A stretch of DNA of 28,488 nt, from contig JAUVIW010000002.1 of the NCBI GenBank assembly GCA_030592525.1, positions 1 to 28,488 on the forward strand, written 5' to 3'. Origin of the DNA: an archaeon (GTDB lineage: Archaea; B1Sed10-29; WALL01). Both the position numbers and the translations under genes were made by a program. Below the pieces are notes generated by a model. The model saw only the letters and a list, made by a program, of their open reading frames with translations. It did no database searches and was not told the origin of the DNA. Position 1 is the stretch's first letter, and each line of letters begins with the position of its first letter. Shown here one piece after another: positions 20,484 to 27,736 of the stretch.

Positions 20484-22004
20484 TCACTTAATCTTTTCCA
20501 GAATAATTCTCGCGAACCTTATTGGCTGCATTACAGTGTACGCGTCAAGCGCCTGCTGTATCTTCCTGTCGCTGTTGGCGTAAAGCGTGAACAGCGTGTC
20601 GCCCTTGCGCACCTTGTCGCCGTCCTCCACATGCAAGTACATGCCGGCGCCCTTGTCAGACGGTGCTCCCGCACCGCGCACTGTCGCGCTGATGCCCTTG
20701 TTGTTGATGTGCTCGATGCGCCCCGTGACCTCGCTCTTGACTTCGTAGGACACTTTCCCGACCTTGATGTCATCAACGCTTATCTCGGGGTCGCCGCCCT
20801 GCATCTCGATTATCTCGCGGAACTTCTTGTTCGCCTTGCCTGAAGAGACGAGGTACTGTGCGGTCTTGAACCCCTTGCCTTCCTCGACAACGCCGCCAAT
20901 CTCGAGCAGCATGCCGGACAGCTGCGCCGACTTCTGCAGGAGCTCTTGCGACACGGGCTCGTTGTTCAGTATGCGCAGGGTCTCCACTGCCTCGAGCGCG
21001 GGGCCGACAGCCATGCCTATCGGGTGGTCCCCGTCAGTGAGAAGGGAGTGCACGTTCATGCCGAGCGACTGCCCCAGTGAATTGAACTGCTTTGCGAGTA
21101 TGGTTGCTTCCTGCTTGGTCTTTATTTTTGCTCCCTCGCCGATGGGGATGTCGATGATGACATCCGTGGCCCCAACCGCACTCTTCTTTGCGAGTATTGA
21201 TGCCAGGAGCATGCCCCTTGGGTCAAGTGCGAGTGGGTGCCTTACCCGTATCAAGCGGTCGTCGGCGGCAGCGAGGTTGACTGCCCCACCCCACACAATG
21301 CACCCGCCGGCCTTGTTGACTATCGCCTCGATGTCCTCCTTGCCCAGGGAGACTGGTGCGAGCACTTCCATTGTGTCCGCGGTTCCCGCGGGCGACGTGA
21401 TTGCCCTACTGGATGTCTTTGGCATTGTCAGGCCTGCCGCGGTAATTATCGGGACCATGAGCATTGTCGTCCTGTTGCCCGCAACGCCTCCGATGCAGTG
21501 CTTGTCGAACACCTGCTTTGCCTGGAGGCTGAGCTTGCTTCCGGAGTTGACAATGGCCTTTGTGAGTGCGACGGTCTCATCCTTCTCGAGCCCGCGGATG
21601 TATATCGCGCTAATCCATGCCGTCAGCTCAACATCGCTGAGCTCCTCACCCATTATGTCCGAAATGATTGCGTCTATCTCGCCGGCCGTGTGCTTGTTGC
21701 CGTCCATCTTCTGCTTGATGAACCGAATGCTGTCCGGCTTCGGCTTGGGCTCGATGTCTATATGCTCATCATCCATGCACCCTATCTTTTCGTACACTTC
21801 ACGGAACAGCCCTATTTTTCCTGGCGGCACGAAGGTGTCGGTGAGGTCAACTATTGCGGTGATGGAGCGGTTGTCCCTGGTGATAACGCTGACACGGTCC
21901 ATGGCGCTCATGTCCATGTCCAACGCGTCCTCCTTGTTGAGTACAACTACCTTGATTCCTGCTGTGGAGAGGTCGATGCACTTTGACTTAAGTTCACGCT
22001 TCAT
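20484..22004 (-). CDS. deoA: AMP phosphorylase (archaeal DeoA)
   Basis: The 506-residue protein has the archaeal AMP phosphorylase layout: an N-terminal domain of about 85 residues not found in bacterial thymidine phosphorylase, the phosphate-binding DKHCIGGVAGN (167-177), PKTSSRAITSPAGTADTMEV (195-214), and the C-terminal barrel-sandwich domain with HVEDGDKVRKGDTLFTLYA. It phosphorolyses AMP (and other NMPs) to base and ribose-1,5-bisphosphate. The ATG is one base after the DUF1805 stop, and two genes upstream is R15P isomerase, the next enzyme of the same pathway. The length is normal. Confidence 0.95.
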   Translation of the reverse strand: MKRELKSKCIDLSTAGIKVVVLNKEDALDMDMSAMDRVSVITRDNRSITAIVDLTDTFVPPGKIGLFREVYEKIGCMDDEHIDIEPKPKPDSIRFIKQKMDGNKHTAGEIDAIISDIMGEELSDVELTAWISAIYIRGLEKDETVALTKAIVNSGSKLSLQAKQVFDKHCIGGVAGNRTTMLMVPIITAAGLTMPKTSSRAITSPAGTADTMEVLAPVSLGKEDIEAIVNKAGGCIVWGGAVNLAAADDRLIRVRHPLALDPRGMLLASILAKKSAVGATDVIIDIPIGEGAKIKTKQEATILAKQFNSLGQSLGMNVHSLLTDGDHPIGMAVGPALEAVETLRILNNEPVSQELLQKSAQLSGMLLEIGGVVEEGKGFKTAQYLVSSGKANKKFREIIEMQGGDPEISVDDIKVGKVSYEVKSEVTGRIEHINNKGISATVRGAGAPSDKGAGMYLHVEDGDKVRKGDTLFTLYANSDRKIQQALDAYTVMQPIRFARIILEKIK

Positions 22005-22005
22005 T

Positions 22006-22293
22006 TCACATCAGCTTCTCGAGCGCGTCGCGCCCCTTCATTCCCTCTATTATGCCCAGCTCCCGTGCCTTGATGCTTGCCCACACAATGCCCTTGTCCA
22101 GAAGCTCATCAAAGGTCTTCACGCCCGATACAATGGCTGCTGCCTCGCCCGTCTTGTCCGGCGTGCTCGTGCTCATGTATCCGCATGCGAGCCACCCTTT
22201 TTCACCTATCACAAGCAGGAGTGGGAGCTTGAGGTCTGCCTTGATTCCGATGGCTGCACCTTTCTCGGTCTCGATTATCTCTGTCTCAATCAT
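22006..22293 (-). CDS. DUF1805 domain protein
   Basis: The 95-residue protein (MIETEIIETEKGAAIGIKAD onward, then LPLLLVIGEKGWLACGYMS) matches the small DUF1805 family of archaea and bacteria, whose function is unknown. The open frame runs back into the upstream gene, but the ATG at 22293 overlaps the R15P isomerase stop in an ATGA junction, and the family N-terminus begins here. The stop is one base from the AMP phosphorylase ATG. This tight packing argues for a role connected with the nucleotide-ribose pathway, perhaps regulatory, but no catalytic residues can be named. Confidence 0.82.
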   Translation of the reverse strand: MIETEIIETEKGAAIGIKADLKLPLLLVIGEKGWLACGYMSTSTPDKTGEAAAIVSGVKTFDELLDKGIVWASIKARELGIIEGMKGRDALEKLM

Positions 22294-23189
22294 GCGTACT
22301 TCTCCCGCATTATGATGCCTGCCTCGAACGGTGAGATAACCCCTTCCTCTGTAATCAGGAAATCGATGAGATCCGGCGGAGTGAGGTCGAACGCTGGGTT
22401 CCTCATCCGCAAGCCCTTTGGCGGCTTGGCCCAAATCTCCTTTGTGTCCCGCACCTCAATCGGCTCCCAGTCCCCTGCGAGCGTGATGGGGTCAAACTTG
22501 AATGTCTCGCACGTGCACCCGACCATTGTCTTGGCTTCCTGTGCCGCGAGGCAAATTTGTCCCGTGCCTATCTTGTTGATTACGAACCCTTCTGATGTCA
22601 CTGCGTCCGCGCCAATGAGCAGCAGGTCAGCGTTGTTCATGAACCTGCGTGCCGCGGAGTCAACAATCATTGTTACCGGTATTTTCGCCCTCAGCAATTC
22701 CTTTGCCGTCATTCTCCCCTGGAATCGCGGGCGCGTTTCCGTACACACAACACTGAACTTCCTGCCGTCCGCCTTCGCTTTCTTGAGCACGGCCATAACA
22801 CTGGAGGAGTGGCAGTGCGTCATCACGGTGTCGCCATTGCGGATGCGCTTGGAGCCGATGCGCGCTATCTCATCAATCGCGCTCTTCATCTCGGCCGTGT
22901 ACGCCTTCGCCGCCCTGACAGCCGCCCTCTGGCTCTCGCCAAGGCCTTCTGCCATTTGCGCCTCTTTGAGCACGATGTTCAGGCCGTTCCTGAGGGCTGG
23001 CTCCGTGGGCCTCGCTGTGGCCAGCTTCTTTGCCTTGGCCTCCAGCTCCTTCATGAACGCCTTTCCTGTCCTGGCTTTTGACGCCCTGGCGTCAGCGGCA
23101 AGCGCTTCCAGGCCCTTTTTCGCTATGTTCCTGGCGCCCTGTATCTCAAGCCTTTTTATTCTAATTGCTGTGCGCTCTGATATCCCCAT
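22290..23189 (-). CDS. Ribose-1,5-bisphosphate isomerase (eIF2B-alpha/MtnA superfamily)
   Basis: The 299-residue protein belongs to the eIF2B-like isomerase superfamily. The candidate catalytic pair is Cys126 (in THCHSSSV) and Asp195 (in GADAVTSEG). Their 69-residue separation equals that of Cys133/Asp202 known from Thermococcus R15P isomerase. The enzyme converts ribose-1,5-bisphosphate to ribulose-1,5-bisphosphate, the RuBisCO substrate. Its place upstream of AMP phosphorylase in one operon supports R15P isomerase over a translation-initiation eIF2B role. A TATA box at 23213-23220 is 27 bp from the ATG, so it is the leaderless first gene. The Ala/Lys-rich N-terminal helical region is longer and more basic than I would expect, but still within the family range. 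Confidence 0.9.
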   Translation of the reverse strand: MGISERTAIRIKRLEIQGARNIAKKGLEALAADARASKARTGKAFMKELEAKAKKLATARPTEPALRNGLNIVLKEAQMAEGLGESQRAAVRAAKAYTAEMKSAIDEIARIGSKRIRNGDTVMTHCHSSSVMAVLKKAKADGRKFSVVCTETRPRFQGRMTAKELLRAKIPVTMIVDSAARRFMNNADLLLIGADAVTSEGFVINKIGTGQICLAAQEAKTMVGCTCETFKFDPITLAGDWEPIEVRDTKEIWAKPPKGLRMRNPAFDLTPPDLIDFLITEEGVISPFEAGIIMREKYA

Positions 23190-23212
23190 GGCAACAATAT
23201 AATCAAGAATGG

Positions 23213-23220
23213 TTTTTAAA
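23213..23220 (-). promoter_or_regulatory. TATA box for the R15P isomerase operon
   Basis: The minus strand reads TTTAAAAA, centred about 27 bp from the ATG at 23189. The ftsZ promoter lies back to back with it only 16 bp away. Confidence 0.6.
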
Positions 23221-23235
23221 GGTATACGGGAAAAC

Positions 23236-23244
23236 CTATATATA
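23236..23244 (+). promoter_or_regulatory. TATA box for the ftsZ-secE-nusG-rpl11 operon
   Basis: CTATATATA is centred at 23240, predicting transcription from about 23266 and a leader of roughly 43 nt before the ftsZ GTG. Unlike most units in this window it is leadered, with GGTGAT at 23299-23304 as Shine-Dalgarno. Confidence 0.6.
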
Positions 23245-23265
23245 CCCCTATGCGCACAATACAGC

Positions 23266-23281
23266 CACTAGTTTATTAGTG
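23266..23281 (+). promoter_or_regulatory. Small hairpin at the predicted 5' end of the ftsZ leader
   Basis: CACTA (23266-23270) and TAGTG (23277-23281) can pair around a 6-base loop. The position coincides with the predicted transcription start, so it could protect or regulate the transcript. The stem is only 5 bp and may be chance. Confidence 0.3.
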
Positions 23282-23308
23282 CTTACGGCACGCCAAAGGT
23301 GATTTTGC

Positions 23309-24433
23309 GTGAAATCAGTTATTTCAAAGGCAGCGAAGAAGGCCAGGGCCTCAGTAAAGGCCCGCAAGACTAAGAGGGCAACAAGCCTCACTGACAAGGA
23401 GCTCGAGGAGATTCTCTCAACCTCCCAGGCGCGTATCCGCGTTGTTGGTACCGGCGGTTCCGGCAACAACACTATGATCCGCTTGTCAGAGATTGGTGTC
23501 CAGGGAGCCGAAGTGCTCGCGATGAACACAGATGCCCAGCACCTGCTGATAACAATTGCTGACAAGAAAATCTTGCTCGGCCAATCCGTGACCCGTGGCT
23601 TGGGCGCAGGAAGCGACCCTGACCTGGGTGAAGCTGCGGCCAAGGAGTCGCAGGACGACATCACCCACAACCTGAATGGAAGCGACCTGGTCTTTATCAC
23701 GTGCGGCCTCGGTGGCGGCACCGGAACCGGCTCCGCGCCGGTCGTCGCGCAAATTTCCCGCGATTTGGGCGCACTAACACTCGGCGTTGTCACACTTCCG
23801 TTCTCTGTTGAGGGCAAGCGCCGCATGGAGAACGCACTGAGCGGGCTCAAGAAGCTGCGCAAGGAATGCGACACAGTCATAGTTATCCCGAACGACAAGC
23901 TCTTGGAAATCGTTCCGGACCTGCCAATCAACGCCGCTTTCAAAGTAGCGGACGAGATACTCGTTAACGCCGTGAAAGGCATCACCGAGCTTATCACCAA
24001 GCCCGGCCTCGTGAACCTGGACTTCGCTGACGTCCGTGCGGTTCTTTCGAACGGCGGCGCTGCGATGATTGGCCTCGGCGAGTCAGAGATAGAGGGTGAC
24101 TCCGAGGGACGCGCCTTGGAAGCTGTTGAGGACGCACTGAACTCACCGCTTCTGGACATCGACGTGTCTGATTCCACGAGGGCTTTGGTGAACGTTGTCG
24201 GCGGCCAGGACATGACGCTCCGCGAGGCGGAGATGATTGTGGAAGCCGTTGCCTCAAAAATCCACGCTAACGCGCACATAATCTGGGGCGCAACCATTGA
24301 CGACGACATGAAGCGCAACAGGATTCAGGCCATGATTGTCATTGCCGGCGGCAGGTTCCCTTACTTGGACGACAAGCGCTCCCCTTACGGGGATGAGCCT
24401 GTTGAGATAGAGGGCATTGATTACGTGGAGTGA
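23309..24433 (+). CDS. ftsZ: Cell-division GTPase FtsZ
   Basis: The 374-residue tubulin-fold GTPase has the phosphate-binding loop GTGGSGNNT at 47-55, the tubulin signature GGGTGTG at 135-141, and the synergy-loop segment NLDFADVRAVLSNGG, which supplies the catalytic Asp to the next subunit in the filament. It polymerises at midcell to form the division ring. The basic N-terminal extension of about 40 residues is typical of archaeal FtsZ. The C-terminus (VEIEGIDYVE) is a short acidic tail without the bacterial FtsA/ZipA-binding consensus. The start is GTG with GGTGAT upstream. It heads the conserved archaeal ftsZ-secE-nusG-rpl11 cluster. Confidence 0.97.
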   Translation: MKSVISKAAKKARASVKARKTKRATSLTDKELEEILSTSQARIRVVGTGGSGNNTMIRLSEIGVQGAEVLAMNTDAQHLLITIADKKILLGQSVTRGLGAGSDPDLGEAAAKESQDDITHNLNGSDLVFITCGLGGGTGTGSAPVVAQISRDLGALTLGVVTLPFSVEGKRRMENALSGLKKLRKECDTVIVIPNDKLLEIVPDLPINAAFKVADEILVNAVKGITELITKPGLVNLDFADVRAVLSNGGAAMIGLGESEIEGDSEGRALEAVEDALNSPLLDIDVSDSTRALVNVVGGQDMTLREAEMIVEAVASKIHANAHIIWGATIDDDMKRNRIQAMIVIAGGRFPYLDDKRSPYGDEPVEIEGIDYVE

Positions 24434-24439
24434 GCTTAA

Positions 24440-24601
24440 GTGGGATTCATAAACGAGTCGATACGCGTCCTACGCTTGACGCGCAAGCCAAAGAAGGACG
24501 AGTTCCTGATGGTCGCCAAGGTCACAGGGATAGGAATGCTTTTAATCGGCTTCATCGGCACCATCATTGCCATTGGAGCCAAGATAATCGGGTTGGGCTG
24601 A
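24440..24601 (+). CDS. secE: Protein translocase subunit SecE (Sec61 gamma)
   Basis: This 53-residue gene is easily missed. A GTG at 24440 opens MGFINESIRVLRLTRKPKKD, followed by EFLMVAKVTGIGMLLIGFIG and a hydrophobic end. That is the SecE/Sec61-gamma amphipathic helix plus a single transmembrane helix (about 28-52), including the conserved TRKPkkDEF motif. It clamps the SecY channel in the membrane. GGAGTGA overlapping the ftsZ stop acts as ribosome-binding site, and its own stop ends directly at the nusG ATG. Position between ftsZ and nusG is the classical archaeal arrangement. Confidence 0.95.
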   Translation: MGFINESIRVLRLTRKPKKDEFLMVAKVTGIGMLLIGFIGTIIAIGAKIIGLG

Positions 24602-25045
24602 ATGATTTACACCGTGCGAACCACCGTGGGCCAGGAGCGCATAGTCGCTGACCTCCTGGGCTCGAAGCAGAACAAGGACAAGCATGAGGTCTACGCAGTC
24701 GCAGTCATTGACAACCTGCGCGGCTACATCTTTGCCGAAGCCTCGAATGAGGCTGAAGTCAGAAAACTAATCTACAATGTCTCGCACGTCAAGGGCCTGG
24801 TGCCCGGTGGCGTTGACATGACTGAAGTGAAGCACTTCTTCGACGAGAAGTCCCTCACTGTGGACATCAACAAGGGCGACCTGGTTGAATTGACGGCAGG
24901 GCCGTTCAAGGGCGAGAAAGCCAAGGTGGTCCGTGTGGACGACGCAAAGGACAAGGTAACACTAGAACTCGTGGAGGCGACCGTTCCCATCCCAATCACG
25001 ATGGATGCCGCGTCGCTCCGCGTTATCACACAGAAAAATGTATAG
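24602..25045 (+). CDS. spt5: Transcription elongation factor Spt5 (NusG)
   Basis: The 147-residue protein has an NGN domain (about 1-85, beginning IYTVRTTVGQERIVADLL) and one KOW domain (about 90-125, GDLVELTAGPFKGEKAKVVR). That is the normal archaeal Spt5 layout, which binds the RNA polymerase clamp with Spt4 and raises processivity. The ATG follows the secE stop without a gap. The 11-bp gap to rpl11 shows it is in the same transcript. Confidence 0.96.
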   Translation: MIYTVRTTVGQERIVADLLGSKQNKDKHEVYAVAVIDNLRGYIFAEASNEAEVRKLIYNVSHVKGLVPGGVDMTEVKHFFDEKSLTVDINKGDLVELTAGPFKGEKAKVVRVDDAKDKVTLELVEATVPIPITMDAASLRVITQKNV

Positions 25046-25056
25046 GACTGATTTTT

Positions 25057-25746
25057 ATGCCGGAAACAACAATTGACGCTTTAGTAGATGGTGGTAAGGC
25101 AAATGCAGGCCCGCCACTTGGGCCCGCTCTGGGGCCTATAGGCATTAACATCGGCGAGGTTGTCGCCGCGATCAACGAGAAGACAAAGGACTTTGTTGGA
25201 ATGCAGGTCCCTGTCAAGGTAATCATTGACTCCTCCACCAAGAAGTTCCGCATTGAGGTTGGCTCACCGCCCACGAGCGCGCTCATCAAGAAGGAGCTCG
25301 GCATTGAGAAGGGCTCTGGAAAGCAGAAGCTCGCGAAGGCCGGTGACCTCCCAATCCAGGCCGCCGTGAAAGTCGCCCGCATGAAGCGGGACAACATGCT
25401 TGCCGCTGACCTGAAGGCAGCGACAAAGGAAGTAATCGGCACTTGCATATCTCTGGGCATAGTGGTCGAAGGCAAGGACCCGCGCGATGCCTGCAAGGAC
25501 ATTGACGAGGGTGCGCACGACGCACTGTTCAAGGACGGCGCTGACTTGTCCTATGACGAGGCTGCCGCAAGGTCCAAGGCCAAGGACATGAGCTCACAGG
25601 TGGCTGCTGCCAGCGCAAAGGATGACGCAGGCAAGAAGGATAAGGCAGAAGAAGAGGCTCCTGCAGAGGCGCCCAAGGAAGAGGCCAAGCCCGCTGCAAA
25701 GGGTGCAAAGCCCGCTGCAAAGGACGCCAAGGCCAAGAAAAAGTAG
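25057..25746 (+). CDS. rpl11: Ribosomal protein uL11 with long low-complexity tail
   Basis: Residues 1-165 are a complete uL11: the Pro-rich N-terminus (AGPPLGPALGPIGINIGEVV) and the rRNA-binding C-terminal domain through GTCISLGIVVEGKDPRDACKDID. It forms the base of the ribosomal stalk in the GTPase-associated centre. Unlike ordinary archaeal uL11 of about 160 residues, the gene continues for some 64 more. The last 45 are low-complexity Ala/Lys/Glu/Pro (for example AEEEAPAEAPKEEAKPAAKG). The extension is in frame, keeps the codon bias, and stops before a TATA box for the next operon. Confidence 0.95.
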   Translation: MPETTIDALVDGGKANAGPPLGPALGPIGINIGEVVAAINEKTKDFVGMQVPVKVIIDSSTKKFRIEVGSPPTSALIKKELGIEKGSGKQKLAKAGDLPIQAAVKVARMKRDNMLAADLKAATKEVIGTCISLGIVVEGKDPRDACKDIDEGAHDALFKDGADLSYDEAAARSKAKDMSSQVAAASAKDDAGKKDKAEEEAPAEAPKEEAKPAAKGAKPAAKDAKAKKK

Positions 25747-25751
25747 CAACC

Positions 25752-25759
25752 TTTAAATA
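25752..25759 (+). promoter_or_regulatory. TATA box for the rpl1-rpl10-rpl12 operon
   Basis: TTTAAATA follows the rpl11 stop by 5 bp. It predicts a start near 25782 and a leader of about 55 nt ending in GGAGGG (25826-25830 region) before the rpl1 ATG. The stalk genes can thus be transcribed separately from ftsZ-secE-spt5-rpl11. Confidence 0.6.
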
Positions 25760-25790
25760 CTAACCCATTCAGAAGAATGGCGCCCATAGA

Positions 25791-25818
25791 CTGCTGAGCA
25801 GCTCGTATGCTTAATACG
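25791..25818 (+). promoter_or_regulatory. Leader of the rpl1 operon with two small hairpins
   Basis: The predicted leader contains CTGC-TGA-GCAG (25791-25801) and CGTAT-GCTTA-ATACG (25804-25818), the second ending 5 nt before the purine-rich ribosome-binding site. L1 autoregulates its mRNA in bacteria and in Methanococcus, so a structured leader here is a candidate control site. The known L1-binding consensus was not recognised. Confidence 0.35.
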
Positions 25819-25836
25819 CCAGCAGGAGGGATTATT

Positions 25837-26490
25837 ATGGAAATTAAGGAAGCAATCGGTAAAGCGAAGAGCGAAGCTAAGAAGCGTAAGTTCACCCAGT
25901 CCGTGGACTTGTTCATTAACTTCAAGAGCATCGACATGGCCAAGCAGGACAACAAGCTCAACATAGAGCTTGTGCTGCCCAAGGGCCGCGGGAAAAAGAA
26001 GAAGGTCTGCGTTATCGCAGAGGCCGAGCTTGCGTCCAACGCCAAGGGCGTTGCCGACAAGATACTCATGGCTGCCGAGCTCGAGAAAATGGGCGGCGAC
26101 AAAAAGGCCATCAAGGCCCTTGCTGAGAGTTACGACTTCTTTATTGCCCAGGCCAGCCTGATGCCTGTGGTCGGCAAATACCTAGGCCAAGTGCTTGGCC
26201 CCAGGGGCAAGATGCCGAAGCCCGTACCTCCAAACGCTAACCTGGAGCCGCTTGTTGCAAAGCTCTCCAACACCATCATAATCAAGACAAAGGGGAAGAA
26301 CCTCCCTGTCGCGCACGTGCCCATCGGCACCGAGGCGATGAGTGACGATGACCTTACTGAGAACGCCCAGACCGTAATCAACGCGGTGAAGGCAAAGCTG
26401 CCGCTGCACGAGCAGAACATCAAGGACATTTACGTCAAGACCACAATGGGCCCGGTTGTAACCGTTGACATAGGAGGCGAACAGAAATGA
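25837..26490 (+). CDS. rpl1: Ribosomal protein uL1
   Basis: From the ATG at 25837 the protein has 217 residues, normal for archaeal L1. Family segments include QSVDLFINFKSIDMAK, LVLPKGRGKKKKVCVIA, GPRGKMPKPVPPNANLEPLV and the C-terminal KTTMGPVVTVDI. It binds the mobile L1 stalk of 23S rRNA and often represses its own mRNA. An upstream in-frame ATG at 25807 exists, but GGAGGG sits just before 25837. The stop overlaps the rpl10 start by 4 bases. Confidence 0.96.
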   Translation: MEIKEAIGKAKSEAKKRKFTQSVDLFINFKSIDMAKQDNKLNIELVLPKGRGKKKKVCVIAEAELASNAKGVADKILMAAELEKMGGDKKAIKALAESYDFFIAQASLMPVVGKYLGQVLGPRGKMPKPVPPNANLEPLVAKLSNTIIIKTKGKNLPVAHVPIGTEAMSDDDLTENAQTVINAVKAKLPLHEQNIKDIYVKTTMGPVVTVDIGGEQK

Positions 26491-27323
26491 CTCACCCCTC
26501 AAAAATAACTGAAGTCAAGGCACTCACTGAGCTCATTAACGGGGCCAAGACAATCGCCCTGTCCCCCATATCCAGCTTGCCCGCAAGCCAGTTCCAGGAA
26601 GTGCGCGAGAAGCTCCGCGGCAAGGCAACCATCAAGGTCACGAAGATGACCCTTTTCCGCCGCGCGCTAGAGAACGCGGACAACAAGCAGCTTGTTGAGC
26701 TGGAAGGCCACATAATTGGCCCAATCGCCGTTTTCTTTACGGACATGGACCCGTTCAGGCTATTCGCATTCCTCAAGAGAAACAAGAGCAAGGCTGCCGC
26801 GAAGGCAGGCCAAGTCGCCCAGGCAAACATTGTTGTGCCCGCTGGTGACACAGGCATCCCTCCAGGGCCCGCTCTCGGTGACCTCAAGGCCGCCGGCATC
26901 AACGCCCGCATCGATGGTGGCTCCATCAAGGTCATGAAGGACTCGGTTGTCGCCAAGGCCGGCGAAACAGTCACTCCGGAGGTTGCCGGTGCCCTTAACA
27001 AGCTGGGCATCAAGCCAATGGAAGTGGGCATGGTCCTTTCAGCCGCGTTTGAGAACGGCACGATTTACGCTGACAATGTCCTTAACATCGACGAAGAGGC
27101 AACTCTCGCGTCGCTGCAGGACGGATTCAGGAACGCCTTCAACTTGGCGTTCAACGCGTCTTACTTCACCGGTAAGACCATTGAGCCCCTTCTCCAGAAG
27201 GGCTTTGCTGATGCCCGCAACTTGGGCATCAACGCAATTGTTCTGGACAAGGGTATCATAGATAACTTGATGGCGAAGGCCCAGGCATCCGCCGCCGCCA
27301 TCGAGGCAATGGTGAAACAGTAA
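26487..27323 (+). CDS. rpl10: Ribosomal protein uL10 (P0), lacking the usual acidic C-terminal tail
   Basis: The 278-residue protein is archaeal P0. Its N-terminal rRNA-binding domain (NGAKTIALSPISSLPASQFQ, KVTKMTLFRRALE) and the inserted domain (VVPAGDTGIPPGPALGDLKA) are followed by the helical spine that binds L12 dimers. It carries the stalk and helps recruit translational GTPases. The chain ends IDNLMAKAQASAAAIEAMVKQ, without the acidic linker and GLF-type tail that closes most archaeal P0 proteins of about 330-340 residues. The start is ATGA-coupled to rpl1. Confidence 0.95.
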   Translation: MTHPSKITEVKALTELINGAKTIALSPISSLPASQFQEVREKLRGKATIKVTKMTLFRRALENADNKQLVELEGHIIGPIAVFFTDMDPFRLFAFLKRNKSKAAAKAGQVAQANIVVPAGDTGIPPGPALGDLKAAGINARIDGGSIKVMKDSVVAKAGETVTPEVAGALNKLGIKPMEVGMVLSAAFENGTIYADNVLNIDEEATLASLQDGFRNAFNLAFNASYFTGKTIEPLLQKGFADARNLGINAIVLDKGIIDNLMAKAQASAAAIEAMVKQ

Positions 27324-27346
27324 CACTAAACTTAAGGTGACACAAT

Positions 27347-27655
27347 ATGGAGTACGTATACACCGCACTTGTCCTGCACGCTGCAGGCAAGGAAGTAAAT
27401 GAGGAGAACGTGAAGAGCGTCCTTACTGCCGCAGGCGTAACTGTTGACGACGCACGCGTGAAGGCACTTGTTGCATCACTCGACGGAGTTGACATTGAGG
27501 AAGCTATCTCCAAGGCCGCTGTGGCCGCTGCGCCCGCTGCTGCACCTGCAGCTGCTGGTGCCGCCCCTGCTGCTGAAGAGAAGGCTGAGGAGCCTGAGGA
27601 AGAAGGCAAGACTGAGGAAGAGGCTGCGGCCGGCCTTGGTGCACTCTTCGGCTAA
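27347..27655 (+). CDS. rpl12: Ribosomal stalk protein P1/L12
   Basis: The 102-residue protein has the N-terminal dimerisation domain MEYVYTALVLHAAGKEVNEE, an Ala-rich hinge (about 57-77), an acidic stretch (EEKAEEPEEEGKTEEEAAAG) and the terminal GLGALFG that contacts elongation factors. This is the normal archaeal L12/P1 layout. Several dimers bind the uL10 spine. AAGGTGA lies 5 nt before the ATG. The gene is followed by a strong hairpin terminator. Confidence 0.95.
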   Translation: MEYVYTALVLHAAGKEVNEENVKSVLTAAGVTVDDARVKALVASLDGVDIEEAISKAAVAAAPAAAPAAAGAAPAAEEKAEEPEEEGKTEEEAAAGLGALFG

Positions 27656-27671
27656 TTCTCCACCGAAAACC

Positions 27672-27716
27672 GATGGGGGCTTAATGCCCCCATCCTACCC
27701 CTAACTCTTTTATTTC
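27672..27716 (+). terminator. Strong hairpin terminator of the ribosomal stalk operon
   Basis: GATGGGGGC (27672-27680) pairs perfectly with GCCCCCATC (27686-27694) around the loop TTAAT, followed by a pyrimidine-rich tail containing CTCTTTTATTT. The 9-bp GC-rich stem is the strongest hairpin noticed in the window. The T-rich tail also includes the TATA-like box (27708-27715) of the next gene, 26 bp before its ATG. Confidence 0.75.
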
Positions 27717-27736
27717 ACACCCCCTTAGCGTTACCC

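Noticed and set aside
22290..23189. Translation factor eIF2B-like subunit for the isomerase gene
   Set aside because: The Cys126/Asp195 pair with R15P-isomerase spacing and the operon with AMP phosphorylase favour the metabolic enzyme.
20764..23202. Very long plus-strand open frame (about 812 codons) opposite AMP phosphorylase, DUF1805 and R15P isomerase
   Set aside because: It is antisense to three confidently identified enzymes; strong GC bias at third codon positions keeps such frames open. The translation is Ser/Ala/Met-rich low complexity with no family motifs.
23248..24318. Minus-strand open frame of about 356 codons opposite ftsZ
   Set aside because: It is antisense to ftsZ, with Ser/Arg/Pro-rich composition typical of reverse-frame translation in GC-rich genes.
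27535..27610. Ala/Glu-rich repetitive stretch near the end of rpl12 as a possible DNA repeat
   Set aside because: It is the normal Ala-rich hinge and acidic region of archaeal P1/L12, not an independent repeat.
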